Shown piece after piece: positions 1-8,870 of a DNA stretch of 64,000 nucleotides; the stretch's first letter is position 1, and every line of letters starts with the position of its first letter. Source of the stretch: an uncultured Phycisphaerales bacterium (GTDB taxonomy: Bacteria; Planctomycetota; Phycisphaerae; Tepidisphaerales; Tepidisphaeraceae); contig CAIQIQ010000111.1 in NCBI GenBank assembly GCA_903871935.1, forward strand, positions 1 to 64,000, written 5' to 3'. The notes under the pieces were generated by a model. It was not told where the DNA came from and searched no databases. It saw nothing but the letters and a program-made list of their open reading frames with translations. A program made the position numbers and the translations under genes.

Positions 1-254
1 GGACTCGGAGATCGCGCGTCTGCTCAATGACTGCGGCGCAAAGCTGCTGTACCTGCCGCCATACTCGCCGGACCTGAACCCGATTGAGTTGGCTATCTCT
101 AAGATCAAGACGCTGTTGCGCAAGCTCGCGCGCCGAAGCGTGGACACGCTGTTCACCGCAATCGCAGAAGCACTGGCCTCAATCAGTTCCACAGATGCTA
201 CTCACTACATGCTCCATCGCGGATATCCGCTACACTGATGTGCAAACCGCTCTA
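1..254 (+). mobile_element. Right end of an IS630-type insertion sequence
   Basis: The window opens inside a transposase reading frame and the similarity to a coding transporter starts again on the other strand just past its stop. The junction therefore lies near 240-254. IS630 elements insert at TA, and a TA at 253-254 is the natural candidate for the boundary. The exact terminal inverted repeat cannot be defined because the left end lies outside the window. Confidence 0.55.
2..238 (+). CDS. IS630-family transposase, C-terminal part
   Basis: This is the last 78 codons of a transposase cut by the window edge. The segment YLPPYSPDLNPIE at about residues 22-34 of the fragment is the signature of the DDE_3 (IS630/Tc1-like) catalytic domain, with the final acidic residue of the triad in NPIE. 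The usual tail with an SKIK segment and a final GY near the C terminus follows. The protein would cut and join DNA at the element ends. The visible part has no frameshift, so the copy may be intact, but the catalytic N-terminal half is not in view. Confidence 0.85.
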   Translation, partial: DSEIARLLNDCGAKLLYLPPYSPDLNPIELAISKIKTLLRKLARRSVDTLFTAIAEALASISSTDATHYMLHRGYPLH

Positions 255-625
255 AAGGCCAGTCCAACCATCGCGCTGGCCGCCACCGGCGTTGTGATCA
301 TCAAGATCGGGATTCGCCTCCCCAAACGGGTCCGCAGTCGATCCGATCGGAAGCTGATCACCGGACCCAGAAACAGACCGATCCCCGCCGGCAGTGAGGC
401 CAGCAATAAGGCGACCATCGTCGGCGATACTCCATGCGTATCCAGCAGCAGCGGCATAATCGGCCCGATCGCCCGCTCTTTCATCGACCACGCAAAATCG
501 CCCCAGAGCAGCCAGCAGAAAAGGACCGCCAGCGCGCCGCCTGTGTAGGTCAGCGTGCCAACATGCCACAGCTTCTTGCGCGTGGCTTCGTGCTCCAGCG
601 TCGAGGGCGCGTTCGATTGTTCCAC
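230..625 (-). pseudogene. MFS transporter, truncated by the IS630 element
   Basis: This frame encodes the N-terminal part of a major facilitator superfamily sugar-type transporter: a first membrane segment (GGALAVLFCWLLWGDF), a second (VALLLASLPAGIGLFLGP), then the inter-helix loop with SDRLRTRLGRR, the MFS motif A region. About 120 residues remain of an expected 400 or more; the frame then runs into the insertion sequence and stops. A GTG start at 625 is preferred because AAAAGGA lies six or seven bases upstream; an ATG at 685 would overlap the preceding gene. It is the third gene of a minus-strand operon with two carbohydrate-active proteins, so sugar uptake is the likely lost function. Confidence 0.75.
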
Positions 626-653
626 TTTGCGGTCCTTTTGCAGTCGGCCACCG

Positions 654-2741
654 TCAGGCACGATAGAGCACATTCGGAAACACAACCTGCAACGGCACGC
701 CCGGACCTTCCCATTCCACTTTCAACTCGCGAAGACGCTCAGCATCCGACCACAATCGGAATGCATGCTTCCCGCGCTCCAGGCCAATCTGACCCCAGTC
801 GGTATAGGTCCGCAAGATCAAAGCGGCCTCGGCAACCGTGCTGTCGCCGATGAGCAGGCGGCTGGGAACGCCTTCGAGATAGAACAGATAGACGCCCGAT
901 TGCGGCACGTCGATGTAGCCGCTCAGGCATGCCGTCCATTGCTTCCCGTGCTCGCATAGCGCGGCTTCGTCCGGGCATTCGGTTGTGCCGGTTTTCACTG
1001 CAGTGGCAGAGGCAAACTCATTCTCGTCTCCGCGCGGATTGAAGGCGCCTTCATAGCAGACATAATTCAGTCCGCCGCGAGTCAGGTTCTGCACGGCGTC
1101 CGGCTGGTGGAGCGTGAACACGGAAACGACAGTGTCAATTCGTCCGACGCGGCCAGCTTCGTCGCGGACCCTCAGGATCACAGCATAGTGGCCGCTCCTG
1201 GCGTAGGCGTGCTCGGCCGTGCATCCGTTGGCCGTGCTGCCATCGCCAAAACCCCATTCGTACGATGCGATCTTCGAATCCTGTCCCACCGAGCCAGAGG
1301 CGTCGAACCGGACCGTTTGGCCGACACCCGGCGGCGTCGCGGGCTCGGTCACGAAGGATGCAGCCGGCGAACCGTCCAGCGGCGGCACAAACCGAATGTT
1401 CCGTGCAAAATCGCGAATGAGGATATTAGCCTGTTCCGGCCTGTCGATGTACCGGCCGCCAATGTGAAGATTCTCGATGGTGACATCTTCAACGGCGTGC
1501 TCCGAATCAAAGCCGTAGATGCCCAGCAGGCGTCCGTCGGCATGTGGCGCCCAGCTCGTAACGATGCGCGGCGCCGGGCCGCCCGTCAGGGTGACGTTCT
1601 TAAAATGCACGCCCTGAACGTGGCCGCGCTCGGATTGTTTGCTGTAGTAAGACTTCCCGGTCCAGAGGTCGATCAGCGGCGAGCCGGCGGCGTCTTCGAT
1701 GCGGATGTCTTCGAAACGGATATTGCGGATCATGGCCCGATCCCCGCCGACGATGCTCAGGACGGGATGCGAAAGGTCCAGGTGATGGATGATGTCGATG
1801 TCCTGAAAGACCACATCCTCGATCTTGTCGCTACGGGTTTCGACCCCGTTCTGCAGGGCGCGGCAGCCGTCGGACCAAAGGACACACTTGCTGACGCGGA
1901 CGTTGCGGACGTCGCCGCGCGGGCCTTCGGTGAATGCTTTGGTGACGATGTTGTCGTCGCAGTCGCGGATAAAGCAGTCGTGAACGCGGATGTCCTGGGT
2001 GGAGACAATGTCGATGCCGTCGGTGCCGCCGCGGTGCAGGTTGACGATCTTCAGATTATCGATGAGGACATTGCGGCTGCATGAATGGATGTGACAGACC
2101 CAGGATTGGCAATCGAGCAGGATGAGATCGCGCAACTCGACGTTGGTGCAGCCGATGATGTTGATCAGGTTGGTGCGGACGGCCTTGCTGCCGTCGAGGA
2201 TGCCGCGGCCCATGACCTTGATGTCATGAGCGCCCTCGGCCCGGACCGTGCCGTAAACATACGCACCGGCGGCGAGGTAAACAGTGGTATTGCTCTCCAG
2301 GCGGATGATGCCGGCTTCGTGAACGCCGAGGGCGAAGTATCTCACATTGCCGCTGCCGGCGCGGGGCGGGTCAACCTCCGGCGGATTGGCGAAGAAATGC
2401 ACAGCGCCCTTGCGCCGGCCATTAATCTCTACGACCACCTTTCGCGGCTCATTCAGCTCAAAGCAAACGGTATTGCCGCGGATCGTCACCGGGATGCCGA
2501 ACGATCGCGGGCGGACTTCGGCACTGCCAACCGGGTGCGTAAATGTCACTTCGACGGCGGCGGTTCCGCAAAAGTCAAAGCTGACCATCGGCGCTTTGCC
2601 GTCCTTGACGGAGATCTCATGGACGGGCACCGGCCGGCCATTCACCGCGACCTGGCAGTCCGCCGACCGGGCCACTCCCGGAGCCATTGGCGGCACGATC
2701 AGTATCGGACGGGAAGCAGCGTTCTGGCTTTGATTGCACAT
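654..2741 (-). CDS. GH28-like beta-helix glycosidase with PKD domain
   Basis: A 695-residue protein. Residues about 130-470 form a right-handed beta-helix of the pectinase/dextranase type, with repeated turns such as DIKVMGRGILDG. The segment GGTDGIDIVSTQDIRVHDC followed by DCDDNIVTK matches the GH28 acidic pattern (NTDGID ... DD), consistent with inverting hydrolysis of polygalacturonan-like glycans. A PKD domain (SYEWGFGDGS) lies near residues 470-550 and a PA14-like beta domain follows at the C terminus. No signal peptide is visible at the annotated start, which is odd for this family. The start lies 12 bp after the stop of the upstream gene, so the two are co-transcribed. Substrate is not predictable. 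Confidence 0.75.
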   Translation of the reverse strand: MCNQSQNAASRPILIVPPMAPGVARSADCQVAVNGRPVPVHEISVKDGKAPMVSFDFCGTAAVEVTFTHPVGSAEVRPRSFGIPVTIRGNTVCFELNEPRKVVVEINGRRKGAVHFFANPPEVDPPRAGSGNVRYFALGVHEAGIIRLESNTTVYLAAGAYVYGTVRAEGAHDIKVMGRGILDGSKAVRTNLINIIGCTNVELRDLILLDCQSWVCHIHSCSRNVLIDNLKIVNLHRGGTDGIDIVSTQDIRVHDCFIRDCDDNIVTKAFTEGPRGDVRNVRVSKCVLWSDGCRALQNGVETRSDKIEDVVFQDIDIIHHLDLSHPVLSIVGGDRAMIRNIRFEDIRIEDAAGSPLIDLWTGKSYYSKQSERGHVQGVHFKNVTLTGGPAPRIVTSWAPHADGRLLGIYGFDSEHAVEDVTIENLHIGGRYIDRPEQANILIRDFARNIRFVPPLDGSPAASFVTEPATPPGVGQTVRFDASGSVGQDSKIASYEWGFGDGSTANGCTAEHAYARSGHYAVILRVRDEAGRVGRIDTVVSVFTLHQPDAVQNLTRGGLNYVCYEGAFNPRGDENEFASATAVKTGTTECPDEAALCEHGKQWTACLSGYIDVPQSGVYLFYLEGVPSRLLIGDSTVAEAALILRTYTDWGQIGLERGKHAFRLWSDAERLRELKVEWEGPGVPLQVVFPNVLYRA

Positions 2742-2753
2742 GGTCGGGCTCTA

Positions 2754-5519
2754 TCAAACAAAATTCAGTTTTCCCATGATCTTGGGATTCACCGCATCGT
2801 ATTGCGCGGCCCAGGTGAATTCCCGATTCCTTGTCAGCGATGGGTTCGAGGTGATGTTGAATCCCCAGACGTCGCCGGCGACGGGGGAGCGGCCAAACAG
2901 CGAGAACGGCACGCCCACCGTGATCTGCCAATGCGTCGCGTCGCCGGCAAATTCCGTGAACGCCTCCACGCTGGGCCGGCGGTTGAAGCCGACCACCTCG
3001 CCCTTGGGCCAGACGGTCAGCATGTCGCTGCGATTGCCCTGACCCTCGGCATCCACAAACAGCCGTGTCACAAACGAGAGACTGCCCGTGTCCGATGCGT
3101 TCTTCTCCCAGATTGCCGAGATGTCCTTGTCGCTGATTCCCTCCTGCCGCAGGCAGATCATCAGCTTGTCCTTGTCCCGCCAGGCGCGGAAGCTCAGTTG
3201 CGATTCCGGCCGGCAGGGGATTGGCTCGAAAAAGGCCAGGAAATCCTCCGCGAAGCTCTCGCTGCGGCGGAAACAGTGATTATGAACCAGCTTCTGGAAC
3301 TGCGAAGGTGGAGCCGACGGGCAGTCGATCGCTGGCGGCGTCGTTTCCGCACGCTGCGTCGCCAGGAAATCCAGCCAGCTCCGCACGTTGGCCGCCAGCG
3401 CAGTATGCTCCGCTCCCTGCAGCCGCGCCAAGGCGTGGGCGGCCGGCGCCCCGGCCGCTTCGATCTGCTTATCCGCCTTCTTGATCATCTCGATGTCATA
3501 GACTCGCGCTGGGCGAATCCATCGCCGGATGTCGCTGTATATCCGTCGCGACTCAACATAATCCTTCAGCGCGTCGAAGGGGAATGCATCCTCGTTCAGA
3601 TGCTTGATCGCGCGGTTCAAAAGGTCCAGGTCATACGCAAGGTCAGCCCCGCGGTTCATCCCGCGCCTGTTGCCACCGCGAGCCGCGGCCGAACTGGCGT
3701 CATTCGCGATCGCGATCGCCGCCTTGAATTCATTGATGCCTTCCCCGAGCCCCTGCTGCATCACCTGGAGGCTGGGCGCGAAGTACGCCGAATACGCGCC
3801 AATTGCTCCTAAAATCTGGTGGTGCATAAAGTTCGCCGTCGTCGCATTGCTGGTGACGTTGGGCTCAAGCGGATCGGCCAGCGCCGCCCCCGCCAGCGTT
3901 CGATATTCCTTGAGCGCCTCCAGCGAGCGATCGGCATTGCCCTTTAGCGCCATGGCCACTTCGCGCGGGTTGAACCTGGCCTTGGGCTTGTCCGGATTCA
4001 CGTAGTCGATGATGTACTGATATTCATTGTCCGGCGTGACGTTCGAATCGAGTTGCTTCACCAGCCACGGGAAATCCGATCGACGCACGTTCCACTCGGG
4101 CTTCAGCGCCTGGTGATTCAATTCGGTCGCCGTATAAAAGAAGAACGGATCGGAGATGTGGGAAAATCGGCCGCGGTTGAGATAGCCTTCGGCGGATGAA
4201 CCGGTGCAGAACTGCTGATACGACAGCGGCACCAGCTTGCTGGTCGCTTCGATCGTTTGCAGCAGCGCCATGCCTGCTTCCTTCGGGCAGCCGACCGATT
4301 CCACCAGCACGGCGGCCCGCTCCTCGGGCGTCTTTTTTACGCCATGCACGTAGTCCACCGCCGCCTGCAGGTGCAGGCGATTCCATTTCACCATCTGCTG
4401 TTCACGATCGGGAAACACCTTCAACCCGGCACTGAAGAATTCGTTGACCGTGTGGAACGAGATCGAATCAGCGCCCTTGGCGCGAGCGTCCGCCAGCATC
4501 GTCTGCACGAACTCATAATCGCCCCACAGCAACTGCGAGATATTCGTGGCGCAGTTGTGGCACGGACCAACGAGGAACATCCATTCCACATCGCCCAGCG
4601 CCTGCTTCCATTCGCGCACCCGGCTGTCGGCCACCGGCAGGTAATAGGTATCGTTGGTGTCGGAGATCTTGTGCCCCAGGATCGACCGCCCCTTGTATGC
4701 CCCCAACAACCGCCGCATCCCCTCGATGGTCGTGAAATCCCACAGCCGATAGACGATGATCGGCGGGGTAGGCATCTTGTTGAACTCGACGATCGCTGTG
4801 TCCAGCACATGCTGCCAGGCGCTTGGCGAACTTTCAAAATTGAAATACAGCCCGTCCAGGTCCGGAAGCCGCTGGAAGATCGCCGGGTAACAATAGCGCA
4901 TGTAGCGATCGACTTCAGGATGGTCGACCTTGGCCAGGCGGCCTTCGCTGAGGATGTGGTATTTCTTCGCCAGTTGCGGCGTGAAATGTCCGACATAGTG
5001 TTGCATGAACGTCTTGAGCCCGTGCTTATGCGCAATCGCCAGGCCGCGGTTCAGCCCCTCGCGAACCGCCGTGCGACGGGCTTCCGGCTTGCTGGCCACA
5101 TCCTCGAATCCCTTATAGTCGAGAATGAACTCAAACGGATGCATGTCTGGATAGAGCACCAGCCCGTTGAAATCATGTTCCGCGATTCGCCCGCAAAGTG
5201 TGTCCCATACCTCATCGGTGTAATGCAGTACCGATCGCGGTGAATCATCGAAACGAATCTCGTGCTTGTAATTGCGGGTCGTGAAGTTCAGCTTCCCCTC
5301 CCCGGGCGTTTGGCCGGCGGGCCGCGTTTGCGGTCCGGCGCCAGAAACGCCCGATGTTTGCGTGCCCGGGTCGGCCCCAAGCCCCAGTTGCTCTGCCAGC
5401 ACCATTCCGGCTCCCACCAAGCCCAAGGATATGATCTGTCGCCGCGACACATCCGCCATTAGCGCAGTCGCCGCGGATTGACCAATCGTCTGGGCCACAT
5501 GCGTTGGCTTATCGTTCAT
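2754..5519 (-). CDS. Tat-exported glycosidase-like protein with C-terminal sugar-binding domain
   Basis: A 921-residue protein, first gene of the operon. Near residue 25 the motif SRRQII followed by a hydrophobic stretch (SLGLVGAGMVLAEQLGLGA) is a twin-arginine signal. The central part resembles a TIM-barrel glycosidase (VLHYTDEVWDTLCGRIAEH, later LYFNFESS), perhaps distantly alpha-glucuronidase-like, but I cannot assign a family. The last 170 residues look like a CBM9/DOMON-type beta-sandwich (AWRDKDKLMICLRQEG through WQITVGVPFSLFG). The gene precedes a GH28-like protein and a broken transporter, so breakdown of a plant or algal polysaccharide outside the cytoplasm is a reasonable inference. 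Confidence 0.65.
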   Translation of the reverse strand: MNDKPTHVAQTIGQSAATALMADVSRRQIISLGLVGAGMVLAEQLGLGADPGTQTSGVSGAGPQTRPAGQTPGEGKLNFTTRNYKHEIRFDDSPRSVLHYTDEVWDTLCGRIAEHDFNGLVLYPDMHPFEFILDYKGFEDVASKPEARRTAVREGLNRGLAIAHKHGLKTFMQHYVGHFTPQLAKKYHILSEGRLAKVDHPEVDRYMRYCYPAIFQRLPDLDGLYFNFESSPSAWQHVLDTAIVEFNKMPTPPIIVYRLWDFTTIEGMRRLLGAYKGRSILGHKISDTNDTYYLPVADSRVREWKQALGDVEWMFLVGPCHNCATNISQLLWGDYEFVQTMLADARAKGADSISFHTVNEFFSAGLKVFPDREQQMVKWNRLHLQAAVDYVHGVKKTPEERAAVLVESVGCPKEAGMALLQTIEATSKLVPLSYQQFCTGSSAEGYLNRGRFSHISDPFFFYTATELNHQALKPEWNVRRSDFPWLVKQLDSNVTPDNEYQYIIDYVNPDKPKARFNPREVAMALKGNADRSLEALKEYRTLAGAALADPLEPNVTSNATTANFMHHQILGAIGAYSAYFAPSLQVMQQGLGEGINEFKAAIAIANDASSAAARGGNRRGMNRGADLAYDLDLLNRAIKHLNEDAFPFDALKDYVESRRIYSDIRRWIRPARVYDIEMIKKADKQIEAAGAPAAHALARLQGAEHTALAANVRSWLDFLATQRAETTPPAIDCPSAPPSQFQKLVHNHCFRRSESFAEDFLAFFEPIPCRPESQLSFRAWRDKDKLMICLRQEGISDKDISAIWEKNASDTGSLSFVTRLFVDAEGQGNRSDMLTVWPKGEVVGFNRRPSVEAFTEFAGDATHWQITVGVPFSLFGRSPVAGDVWGFNITSNPSLTRNREFTWAAQYDAVNPKIMGKLNFV

Positions 5520-5574
5520 CAGGCACTTCCATTCAAATCAAGGCTGCCGTCCTGCCGTCCCCGAGCTGTTCAGG

Positions 5575-5685
5575 CGTGCGTGACAATGCTTTCGCTCAGC
5601 ACCAGTGGCACGGCTGACCCCAGCCGTAGCAGGACTGCCGGTGAAGCCGCTTCCTTATCTCTGACCGAAAGTGTTGTCACGTACG
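5575..5685. repeat. Miniature inverted-repeat element, family A, copy 1
   Basis: The left end CGTGCGTGACAATGCTTTCG (5575-5594) pairs with the reverse complement of the right end, CGTACGTGACAACACTTTCG, at 16 of 20 positions. Inside is a second short hairpin, ACGGCT gacccc AGCCGT. A second copy with the same ends and interior occurs at 55715-55820. There is no coding capacity. The right end abuts the stop codon of the XRE gene at 5687, suggesting insertion into or against its 3' end. Confidence 0.75.
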
Positions 5686-5686
5686 T

Positions 5687-5905
5687 TCAGGCGCAATATA
5701 TCACTCGTCCTTGCATGGACAAGGGTCGGAAGGGCAGTGAGCGACGCCTTGCCAACGCCCGCTCCATCGTCGCCCGCTGAGGCCGGTATCTCCCCGACTC
5801 GATCCGGCTGATCGTCTCCGGCCGCACCCCGGCCAGCGCTGCCAACGGCCCCAACCCCGCCGCGGTTCTCCGCCGAATCAGCGACCGGATTACTGCCTGA
5901 ATCAC
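5687..5905 (-). CDS. XRE-type HTH protein, possibly 3'-truncated
   Basis: A 72-residue protein with a helix-turn-helix of the XRE/Cro class: LIRRRTAAGLGPLAALAGV forms the first two helices and RPETISRIESGRYRPQ is the recognition-helix signature. The C-terminal end (LPFRPLSMQGRVIYCA) does not look like a normal family tail and stops two bases from a mobile repeat, so the end may be altered. Start is GTG with AAGG just upstream. It lies upstream of the minus-strand glycosidase operon and could have regulated it, but nothing in the sequence proves this. Confidence 0.55.
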   Translation of the reverse strand: MIQAVIRSLIRRRTAAGLGPLAALAGVRPETISRIESGRYRPQRATMERALARRRSLPFRPLSMQGRVIYCA

Positions 5906-6059
5906 CGCCTTGGCCGGCCGCTCACCGCGCTGATTCCTGGCCGTTGCCTAGTCCTCTCTGGCATATGAGAAAAAACATGTCGCATCACGTCACTCCCGCA
6001 CGTGCAACGTCCGACCACCACTGAAGTATGCCGCCGCCGCGATCCGCTCCAGCGGCAGG

Positions 6060-6464
6060 TTATGTCGCCCGCCGGTACGCCGCCTGATCTGCGTTCACTC
6101 CGTCGATGGCGCCGGCTCCAATGAAGAACCTTTTCGCGAAGTCTGGATACCGGTGCAACACTTGTTGCATCTGCGGGGCGATCTCGTGCAGCGCGGCTGG
6201 GTCATCGAGACGGAGGTCGACGAAGAATTTGATGTTACCCGATGGCTGTTCCAGCACGTCAAGCAGATAGCACGCCGAAACGCGGCTGTCATTGCAGCAG
6301 ATTTTCAGCAGCTCGTCGCGGAGAGACGTCGGCACGTTCTGCGCCGCACGGAACTTCAACCTAAACGACTCGGTGACGACGTATTGCCCCTTCCCCGCGT
6401 CCACCGGCGCAACGACGTTGATAGGCTTCTCACGGCGTCCGAACAGTCGAGAAAGCATTCCCAT
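6060..6464 (-). CDS. SseB C-terminal-domain-like protein
   Basis: About 134 residues. The stretch LRDELLKICCNDSRVSACYLL followed by IKFFVDLRLDDPAALHEIAPQMQ resembles the C-terminal domain found in SseB-like proteins (enhanced serine sensitivity), whose biochemical role is unclear. GGAGG at 6476-6480 lies only two bases before an ATG at 6473 but 11 before the ATG at 6464, so the second is preferred. An upstream in-frame ATG at 6647 exists but its extra residues look non-coding. It is divergent from the gene at 7782. Confidence 0.55.
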   Translation of the reverse strand: MGMLSRLFGRREKPINVVAPVDAGKGQYVVTESFRLKFRAAQNVPTSLRDELLKICCNDSRVSACYLLDVLEQPSGNIKFFVDLRLDDPAALHEIAPQMQQVLHRYPDFAKRFFIGAGAIDGVNADQAAYRRAT

Positions 6465-7781
6465 GGGCGACATAACCTCCTGTTTAGCTGACTGGCGGCG
6501 CAAGATAACGTCCCGGTGGTTCTGGTTACCATAGCTGCACAAGTACCTGATCGCAATGGTGTTGCGGCGGCAGACACGCCCGCCAACGCGGGGCCAAAAC
6601 GGAATCCTGAGCGGCCGGGGGAAATCAAGTCGGTCCGGGGGTGGCACGGATAATGAAAAGGGAAGCGTGACATTCCACTATTTGGCGATCACATCGTCAA
6701 CCGCTCCGGCGAACGAGACGAGTACGCGGTACGCACCGAGACGGGGCAGGCAGTGCCCATCTCCACCGATCCATCAGAACAGCGTTGTTTTCTGTGACTT
6801 CTGTGCTTTCTCGTGGCCAATCTTCTCCGTGCATTGCCCGTTCCTGGCTTGGAACTCCAAGCCGCTGGCGATCACTCTTCTTGGTGTCTTCGCACTTTGC
6901 CGCAGGGCCCGTTCTGTTAGCAATTCGCATGCCAGAGTACCCTAAACAAAATACGAATTTTGTTCGCCGCTCGTAAACCCTTATAAAACCTCAATCTCTT
7001 CTTATCGAATCTTGCAACAACCCCCTTATTATGGGGGGACGTGCTTTTTCGCGCGCCTCCGATCTTTGACAACCGAATACCCGTGCCACCACGACGCCCA
7101 AGGACTCACCGTGGGTCTCCATCCTCGCCCCCACCACAAGGCCAGCGATGTCACACTTTGTCACTCGATGTCATACATTTTGGGCGCCGCTCGCGTGCTC
7201 ACTCTTCACGCATCAGGACGATGTCCCAGATTGTCTCAAAATGTCCCACATTATTTCGCTCGGCCAAGGCGAAACCGAACCTGAGCATCTTCCTTCGCGT
7301 CATCGCGGCGCAGTTTACCCGCTGTGGCGGGCGGCCGCCGCGGCGCTTTTCGCCCGTGCTATCCCGGCTGCGCCGGGACTACACTTTGCTACACTTCCGC
7401 TACTAAAAGCGACACGTTGCTACACCCGTGCTACACGCGAACAGCCACCTGGAGTTGCTGTAACTCCAGCAGCCACCAGCGTTTCCCAACACATGCGCCA
7501 CCGCCGATGCTACACCCCCCCCAATCACGCGCCCCCTCCGCATTGCCTCTCGAATTGTAAGTTACTGTATCCGCACCGCTTACGTTCCCACGCCCCATCA
7601 TCTCCTCCCTGCTACATGTAGCACGCCCGCCTGACATCACAATGCACACACGAACCTGAGCATGTTCCTTCCCCATTTTGCATTTGCGCAGCGAACCTGA
7701 GCACCTTCATCGCTCTGCTCCGTCTTTCTGCTTTTGGCCTTTTAGCTTTTCCCGAAAGGGGCCTGTACTATTGGCTAACCC
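6465..7781. other. Long intergenic stretch without a convincing gene
   Basis: No frame here has the codon pattern of its neighbours; the open frames are short and change phase. Positions 6780-6900 hold a low-complexity tract of reiterated TTCTGTG/TTCTTGG words. From 6940 onward it is occupied by the repeat element described separately. The last 70 bases lead into the gene at 7782 without a clear Shine-Dalgarno sequence. Confidence 0.6.
6940..7707 (+). repeat. Intergenic repeat element L, copy 0
   Basis: Starts with CCTAAACAAAATACGA, then CGCCGCTCGTAAACCC and CTTATCGAATCTTGCA, then a small hairpin CCCCC-TTATTAT-GGGGG at 7021-7037 and TTTGACAACCGAATAC near 7080. The same order occurs at 57128-57285. 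The rest is a mosaic of reiterated short words: TGTCCCA/TGTCACA (7148-7250), TGCTACAC four or five times (7389-7615) and three copies of CGAACCTGAGCAYSTT (7276, 7651, 7692). It points toward the gene starting at 7782. Confidence 0.7.
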
Positions 7782-8870
7782 ATGCGAGCAATCGTTACCG
7801 GACAAGTCGGAGTCGAGAAAGCGCCATTCCTTGAATCAGTGCGGCGGATGGCACAGAACGATGGCATCGATCTGCATGTCTGCCACGTCGGCGACATGAT
7901 GTATGCCGAAGCCCCCGATGTCCCCCCTGGCCGCATCCTCAACCTGCCCATCACCCGCCTGAATACGCTTCGGCGATCGGTGTTCAAAGAGATCCTCCGC
8001 TTCGCCGAGAAGCACGAGCACGTCATCGTCAACACCCATGCCACCTTCCGCTGGCGGCATGGTCTGTTCGCCGCGTTCGATTTCGATCATGTGAAGGCGT
8101 TCAACGCCGATCTCTATGCCACGCTGCTGGACAACGCCGAGAATGTGCACCACCGCATGCTCCGCGACCATGATGTCTCGCACACGCTCAAGGATGTCAT
8201 GGTCTGGCGCGAAGAAGAACTGCTGGCCACCGAGATCCTCGCCAACATCCTTCGCGGCTATGGCCGGTTCTACATGATCGGCCGCGGCCGGGGCCTGGCC
8301 ACCGCTCAAACGCTCTTCCGCCTGATGTTCCGGCCGGAAATGAAGAAGGCCTACCTCTCTTTTCCGATGAGCCACGTGATGAACCTGCCGCAGACGCTCG
8401 CGGAAATCGACGCCTTCAAGCAGCGAATGATGGAGAACTTCACCTGCTTTGACCCGGCCGACGTGGATGAATTCTCGCTGCATACCCGCGCCCTGGACGC
8501 ACTGGCCCAGGGGCATCAGCAACTCAACATCGAGACCACCGAAGGCCCGCTGACAATCAAATCCGCAGATGTGGCGGCCATTGCCGGCGACATCATGGGC
8601 CAGATCTACGCCCGCGATTTTAAGATGATCGATCAGTCGGACATCATCATCAGCTATGTCCCGGAACTGGCCAACGAGAAGCCGGCCGTCTCCTCCGGCG
8701 TCGAGCGCGAGCTTCAGCACGCCTTCGAGGGCGCTAAAGAGGTCTACGTGATCTGGGCCTGCCGCGCCATGCCTTCGCCCTTCGTGACCCAGACGGCAAC
8801 ACGCGTCTTCAACACTGTTGAGCAGGCCCTGACCTTCTTCCGCCAGAAAGGCTATATCCGCCAGCCATGA
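7782..8870 (+). CDS. Archaeal-adenylate-kinase-like plus nucleoside deoxyribosyltransferase-like fusion
   Basis: A 362-residue protein with two parts. Residues 1-180 resemble the archaeal-type adenylate kinase AdkA: N-terminal GQVGVEKA in the P-loop position, then VCHVGDMMYAEA and HVIVNTHATFRW. The Walker A is degenerate, with E and A where G and S/T are expected. Residues about 240-362 resemble nucleoside 2-deoxyribosyltransferase or TIR-like Rossmann folds (SADVAAIAGDIMGQIYARD, then QSDIIISYVP, SSGVERELQHAFEGAKEVYVIW). Its stop overlaps the start of a LOG gene by four bases (ATGA), so the pair is translationally coupled. A role in nucleotide cleavage or salvage is inferred, not shown. Confidence 0.6.
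   Translation: MRAIVTGQVGVEKAPFLESVRRMAQNDGIDLHVCHVGDMMYAEAPDVPPGRILNLPITRLNTLRRSVFKEILRFAEKHEHVIVNTHATFRWRHGLFAAFDFDHVKAFNADLYATLLDNAENVHHRMLRDHDVSHTLKDVMVWREEELLATEILANILRGYGRFYMIGRGRGLATAQTLFRLMFRPEMKKAYLSFPMSHVMNLPQTLAEIDAFKQRMMENFTCFDPADVDEFSLHTRALDALAQGHQQLNIETTEGPLTIKSADVAAIAGDIMGQIYARDFKMIDQSDIIISYVPELANEKPAVSSGVERELQHAFEGAKEVYVIWACRAMPSPFVTQTATRVFNTVEQALTFFRQKGYIRQP

Noticed and set aside
2085-3812. A 575-codon plus-strand frame
   Set aside because: It spans two genes of the minus-strand operon and their junction, with no recognisable motif.
6556-6945. A 129-codon plus-strand frame
   Set aside because: It is made largely of reiterated TTCTGTG-type words, with a peptide composition unlike the neighbouring genes.
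7148-7640. CRISPR array
   Set aside because: The repeated words are only 7-15 bp, irregularly spaced and divergent; there is no constant repeat-spacer unit and no cas gene.
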